DNA from: Brachypodius melanocephalos
Taxonomy: Eukaryota; Chordata; Aves; Passeriformes; Pycnonotidae
DNA length: 64,000 nt
Reading direction: 5' to 3'
Assembly (NCBI GenBank): GCA_013398615.1
Contig: VZSR01002145.1
Coordinates: 6,687,158 to 6,751,157, forward strand
The translations under genes and the position numbers were made by a program. This document shows positions 61,521-64,000 of the stretch, one piece after another. The notes under the pieces were generated by a model. It was not told where the DNA came from. It ran no database searches and saw nothing but the letters and a program-made list of their open reading frames with translations. The number at the start of each line of letters is the position of its first letter. The stretch's first letter is position 1.

Positions 61521-62901
61521 GGATAGTCCCAGTGTGAGAGAGAGGGGTAGGGGCTGTTCCTGCCCTTCCAGCATCCCCTACTGCTCCCCATGTCTGGCCT
61601 GTTCTCAGCAGCCCTGTCTGCTCTGAACACCCCTGTCTGTGCTGGCTCAGAGCCTGTCAGGTGCCCCAGGGCTGGGTGCCTTTTCCTTGGTGTGTTTTGG
61701 TGGCTCATGGGCACAGCTTTCCCCAGGTGTGCTGGTGTCAGGGTGAGGTCATGGCAGGAAGGAGGTGAGTGGGGCAGGAGGGTTCCTTGGTAGCCCCAGG
61801 GCCAGTGGAGCTGTTTGCAAAGGCTGATCTGCAGGCCTGGGGCTGTGCACTGTGTGCTTCTCCTTGTCTGTGAACCAGGCACTGCACGAGTCCCTGCAGG
61901 AGCTTCCTTTGGTGTGGAGAGGACGGGCAGGCAGTTCTTGCATGGTTGTTTTCCTTTTCACCACCCTGTTCCATCGCACACCCTGCGCTCCTGTCTCAGC
62001 ACCAGATGGGACCATTTTGGTGTTGGAACACGAGTCACCTTTTATCACCAACTGCTGTAATGTTAGACTTTTAAACAATTCAGTTTGAAATTGGAACCCT
62101 GGCTGTTCACAGAAGTGGTGGGAGTTGTGCTCCCTGCAAACTGCTGTCCCTCCTGGGGAAGGGCAGCAAAGTTTCAGCAGCAGCAACTGAGCTTCTGCTG
62201 AACTCAAATTCAAAGGGGCCTTTAAAAGCAAAACAAGACAGTGTGTGCCAAATTTGCAGAGCAAATTTAAAAGACTGTAAATGTAGGAAAAGCTCTTGGT
62301 GTAGATACTCACTGGATGATGGATTCTGGTGTTACTGCTCATGAACATAAGGAAACAAATGTTCTTCCTTCCAGTTCTGGCTGTTGAGCGTGGCTGGGGC
62401 GGGTTCTCCTGTCTCAGGCAGTGTCACCTGCCCAGCTGTGACACGGGGTGAGCTGTTGGTGGAGGCTGGAGCAGGGCTCAGCTGGAGTTCTGTCTGCATT
62501 CCTGTACCTGTATAGTCTTAACCTGTACAAAGTGTTCTTGCAGCATGTCTGGTACTCGGTCCCTCCCCTGCTGTGCCACCTTTCAGCAGTGCAGGAACTC
62601 CTGTCCCCCCGAGCTTCACCACGGCACCTTTAACAAGGGCAGGGGCAAGGGACAACAAATCCTTACTGTCCACTAGAGTCTGTCTACAGCAGAGACTGAA
62701 TTGGCCTTGTAATGGCAAGGACTCCAGAGCCATCTTTTGCAAAAGGCAAACAGTGTGTGGAAGTCAATACTGCATTCCAGTGAGCCAAGCCATTGGTGTC
62801 CTGTGCAATCGTGGGTGTAGAATTCTGCTGTCTCCAGGATTCCAGTGTAACCATTTGTTAACTGTACTGAAGGTGTGTCCTTTATGGAGAAAGTGTTCCA
62901 A

Positions 62902-62907
62902 ATTAAA
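62902..62907 (+). terminator. ATTAAA polyadenylation signal, probable distal end of RABEP1
   Basis: ATTAAA in an A-rich context, followed by a GT repeat at about 62,921-62,930. It is the best-supported of three ATTAAA candidates because of the GT-rich downstream element. Confidence 0.5.
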
Positions 62908-62930
62908 AAAAGCTGCTGAAGTGTGTGTGT

Positions 62931-63129
62931 GCACGGCTCTGCTCTTTCTCCTCTGCCCCAGGGAACCCCTGATGGAGCAAGGGTGGGAGACAATCCCAGG
63001 ATAACCCCAGGGAGCAGCAATCCCCCACTCCTGAGGTACCTGCAAGTATTAGCCTCTAACACCCTGAATATAAAACACCTGCAACATGTCCCTGTCCCAT
63101 GAGAAAAAACAAAAACCACAGCCCCTGAG
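62931..63129. other. Intergenic spacer between convergent RABEP1 and NUP88
   Basis: About 200 bp between the inferred cleavage sites of the two genes. No insulator or further gene was recognised. Confidence 0.6.
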
Positions 63130-63282
63130 GAGTCATATCAAAAGTATTTTATTTCACAATTCTTTACAAAATAATAAGCAAAAGGTGTATTGTTCAACAT
63201 ACAAATGGTAAATATACAAGAGGAAATACCAGGGACAGTAAAGCTCATCCAGCTTTTGATGCAGGTCCTCTCCAGGGCCATG
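63130..63282 (-). other. NUP88: NUP88 3' UTR (short, inferred)
   Basis: The sequence between the NUP88 stop and its polyadenylation signal. With cleavage 10-30 bases past the AATAAA at 63153-63148, the UTR is only about 150 nt. Confidence 0.7.
63148..63153 (-). terminator. AATAAA polyadenylation signal of NUP88
   Basis: A canonical AATAAA on the minus strand, 130 bases past the NUP88 stop codon. It is the first such hexamer after the stop. Confidence 0.8.
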
Positions 63283-63346
63283 TCAGAAGTTCACGTGGCT
63301 CCTGATGTCGTTGATCTGTTTCACCATCTCCCGGATGTGTTCTCCC
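63283..63346 (-). CDS. NUP88: NUP88 last coding exon with stop
   Basis: 64 nt, entered from acceptor TTGAAG. It completes the split Glu codon and encodes GEHIREMVKQINDIRSHVNF followed by TGA (minus strand, 63285-63283). The match to the Nup88 C-terminus is decisive for identity. Confidence 0.96.
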
Positions 63347-63762
63347 CTTCAAGAAAAAATAACCCAAGTGAAAAGGCTGCAGGTCCCCTCTGCACAGAAC
63401 TAAGCAGGAAAGGAAACACTTCAGATGGTAGAAGCAGAGAATGGCAGCAGTGCCTGTCATCCCAGGCTGGATTACAGACTGCACTAGGATCCTGGGGCAA
63501 AAAGCAATTCCACACATCTGCCTAAAGTGCTGCTCTCAGGAGCTGCATGCCCTGTGCTTCAGCCCCTCTCCCCAGCACAGCTTGAATGACACCTGAGAGC
63601 CCTGGACTGAAGGTGAGTGCCAGGGCTCAGGTTCCTCACTTACTCCTCTCTCAGGACAGCCTGGATGCACTTGCTCTGGTAGGCACTGAGGCTGATGCTG
63701 GGTTTGCGGGGGCTTCGCCCCTTCTCCATCTGTTTCTGCTGGTATTCCTTCTTCATTTTCAC
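63283..63762 (-). CDS. NUP88: NUP88 C-terminal coding exons (partial gene, continues beyond window)
   Basis: The last two coding exons of nucleoporin Nup88 read right to left: 63762-63644, then 63346-63283. Nup88 sits on the cytoplasmic face of the nuclear pore with Nup214, helps CRM1-dependent export, and ends in a coiled coil. The joined frame reads VKMKKEYQQKQMEKGRSPRK, then SISLSAYQSKCIQAVLREE, then GEHIREMVKQINDIRSHVNF and stop. The final segment matches the mammalian Nup88 C-terminus as I recall it. The 297-bp intron is GT-AG and splits a Glu codon in phase 2. The rest of the gene lies to the right of the window. The convergent order with RABEP1 is the same as on human chromosome 17p13, which supports the call. 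Confidence 0.95.
63347..63643 (-). other. NUP88 last intron
   Basis: A 297-bp GT-AG intron between the two NUP88 coding exons. Open frames on both strands here are chance frames. No repeat was recognised. Confidence 0.85.
63644..63762 (-). CDS. NUP88: NUP88 penultimate coding exon
   Basis: 119 nt. On the minus strand the acceptor is CTCTCAG and the donor is GTAAGT. It encodes 39 codons plus two bases of a Glu codon. It is rich in Lys, Gln and Glu at first, then has a Ser/Pro turn (RSPRKPS) and the conserved SAYQSKCIQAVL helix. Confidence 0.94.
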
Positions 63763-64000
63763 CTGAGAGGAGAAAAGAGAAGGCCCCAGTCAGTGCTGGT
63801 CGTGCCAGCCACAGTGAAAGCTTGGTAATTACAGACTGCTGTGGTGTACTGCAATTAATTGATTCCTTTTGGGTTCAAATCTGCCTGATATTGCACTTCC
63901 CAGAAAGACAAGAAATGTCCCTGCCAGGTTGAGGAAGGGGGAGCTTTGTGTGCAAAGGTTCTGTCTGTATTACCAACAAGGGCCCAAAGCCCCTTCAGTA
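63763..64000 (-). other. NUP88 intron, partial
   Basis: The sequence upstream of the penultimate NUP88 exon begins (minus strand) with a pyrimidine-rich acceptor tract. No further exon is recognisable before the window ends. Confidence 0.75.

Larger units (their letters stand above)
59163..62930 (+). other. RABEP1: RABEP1 3' UTR (inferred extent)
   Basis: Non-coding sequence after the stop. No canonical AATAAA was seen on the + strand before NUP88, but ATTAAA hexamers occur at 59671, 60942 and 62902. The last is followed within about 20 bases by a GT-rich stretch (GTGTGTGTGT), the usual arrangement for cleavage. That would give a 3' UTR of about 3.8 kb, with shorter forms possible at the first two sites. 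The long open frames here (for example 61749-62348 on the minus strand) show no recognisable protein. Confidence 0.6.

Noticed and set aside
61379..62348. Frames of 167 and 199 codons on the minus strand between RABEP1 and NUP88
   Set aside because: They lie in the inferred RABEP1 3' UTR, which is GC-richer and has fewer chance stops. Composition is unlike a protein and no family is recognised.
1..64000. CRISPR arrays, operons, phage, toxin systems or tRNA/rRNA genes
   Set aside because: None seen. The spliced vertebrate genes and avian retroposons show this is a nuclear eukaryotic locus.

Overview
This is a vertebrate nuclear genome window, almost certainly from a bird. It has long non-coding stretches, GT-AG introns, a CpG-rich promoter-like zone beside an assembly gap, and 5'-truncated CR1 LINE tails of avian type. 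Nothing in it is prokaryotic: there are no operons, CRISPR arrays or attachment sites. The many short open frames across the window are chance frames or exon read-throughs.

Layout. Positions 1 to about 15,770 hold no recognisable exon. They are AT-rich non-coding DNA with simple repeats and, at the right end, a possible LTR remnant and a CR1 tail. Positions 15,950-16,660 are a GC-rich, CpG-rich zone. It is split by exactly 100 Ns (16,227-16,326) and has a degenerate pyrimidine-rich repeat on its left edge. This is the likely promoter of the main gene, and exon 1 is probably lost in the gap. From there to 33,984 is a putative first intron of about 17.6 kb.

Positions 33,985-59,162 carry 17 coding exons on the + strand that encode rabaptin-5 (RABEP1), the coiled-coil Rab4/Rab5 effector of early endosomes. 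Every junction keeps phase. The assembled exons encode 846 complete codons plus the tail of an Asp codon split with exon 1, and the protein ends at TGA 59,160-59,162. Only the short start-codon exon is missing. The 3' UTR probably runs to an ATTAAA signal at 62,902 that is followed by a GT-rich stretch.

Positions 63,130-64,000 hold the 3' end of NUP88 on the minus strand. NUP88 is a nucleoporin of the cytoplasmic face of the pore. Two coding exons, the stop codon and an AATAAA signal are visible. RABEP1 and NUP88 therefore converge tail to tail with only about 200 bp between their inferred polyadenylation sites, the same arrangement as on human 17p13. The two genes work in unrelated processes (endosome fusion and recycling; nuclear export), and the pairing is conserved synteny rather than a functional unit.

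I found no undescribed biological system. The most useful second-look items are the hidden first exon, an apparent flip in base-composition skew at the gap that hints at divergent transcription, a weak splice donor after a coding A8 run in exon 7, and the very close convergent gene ends.
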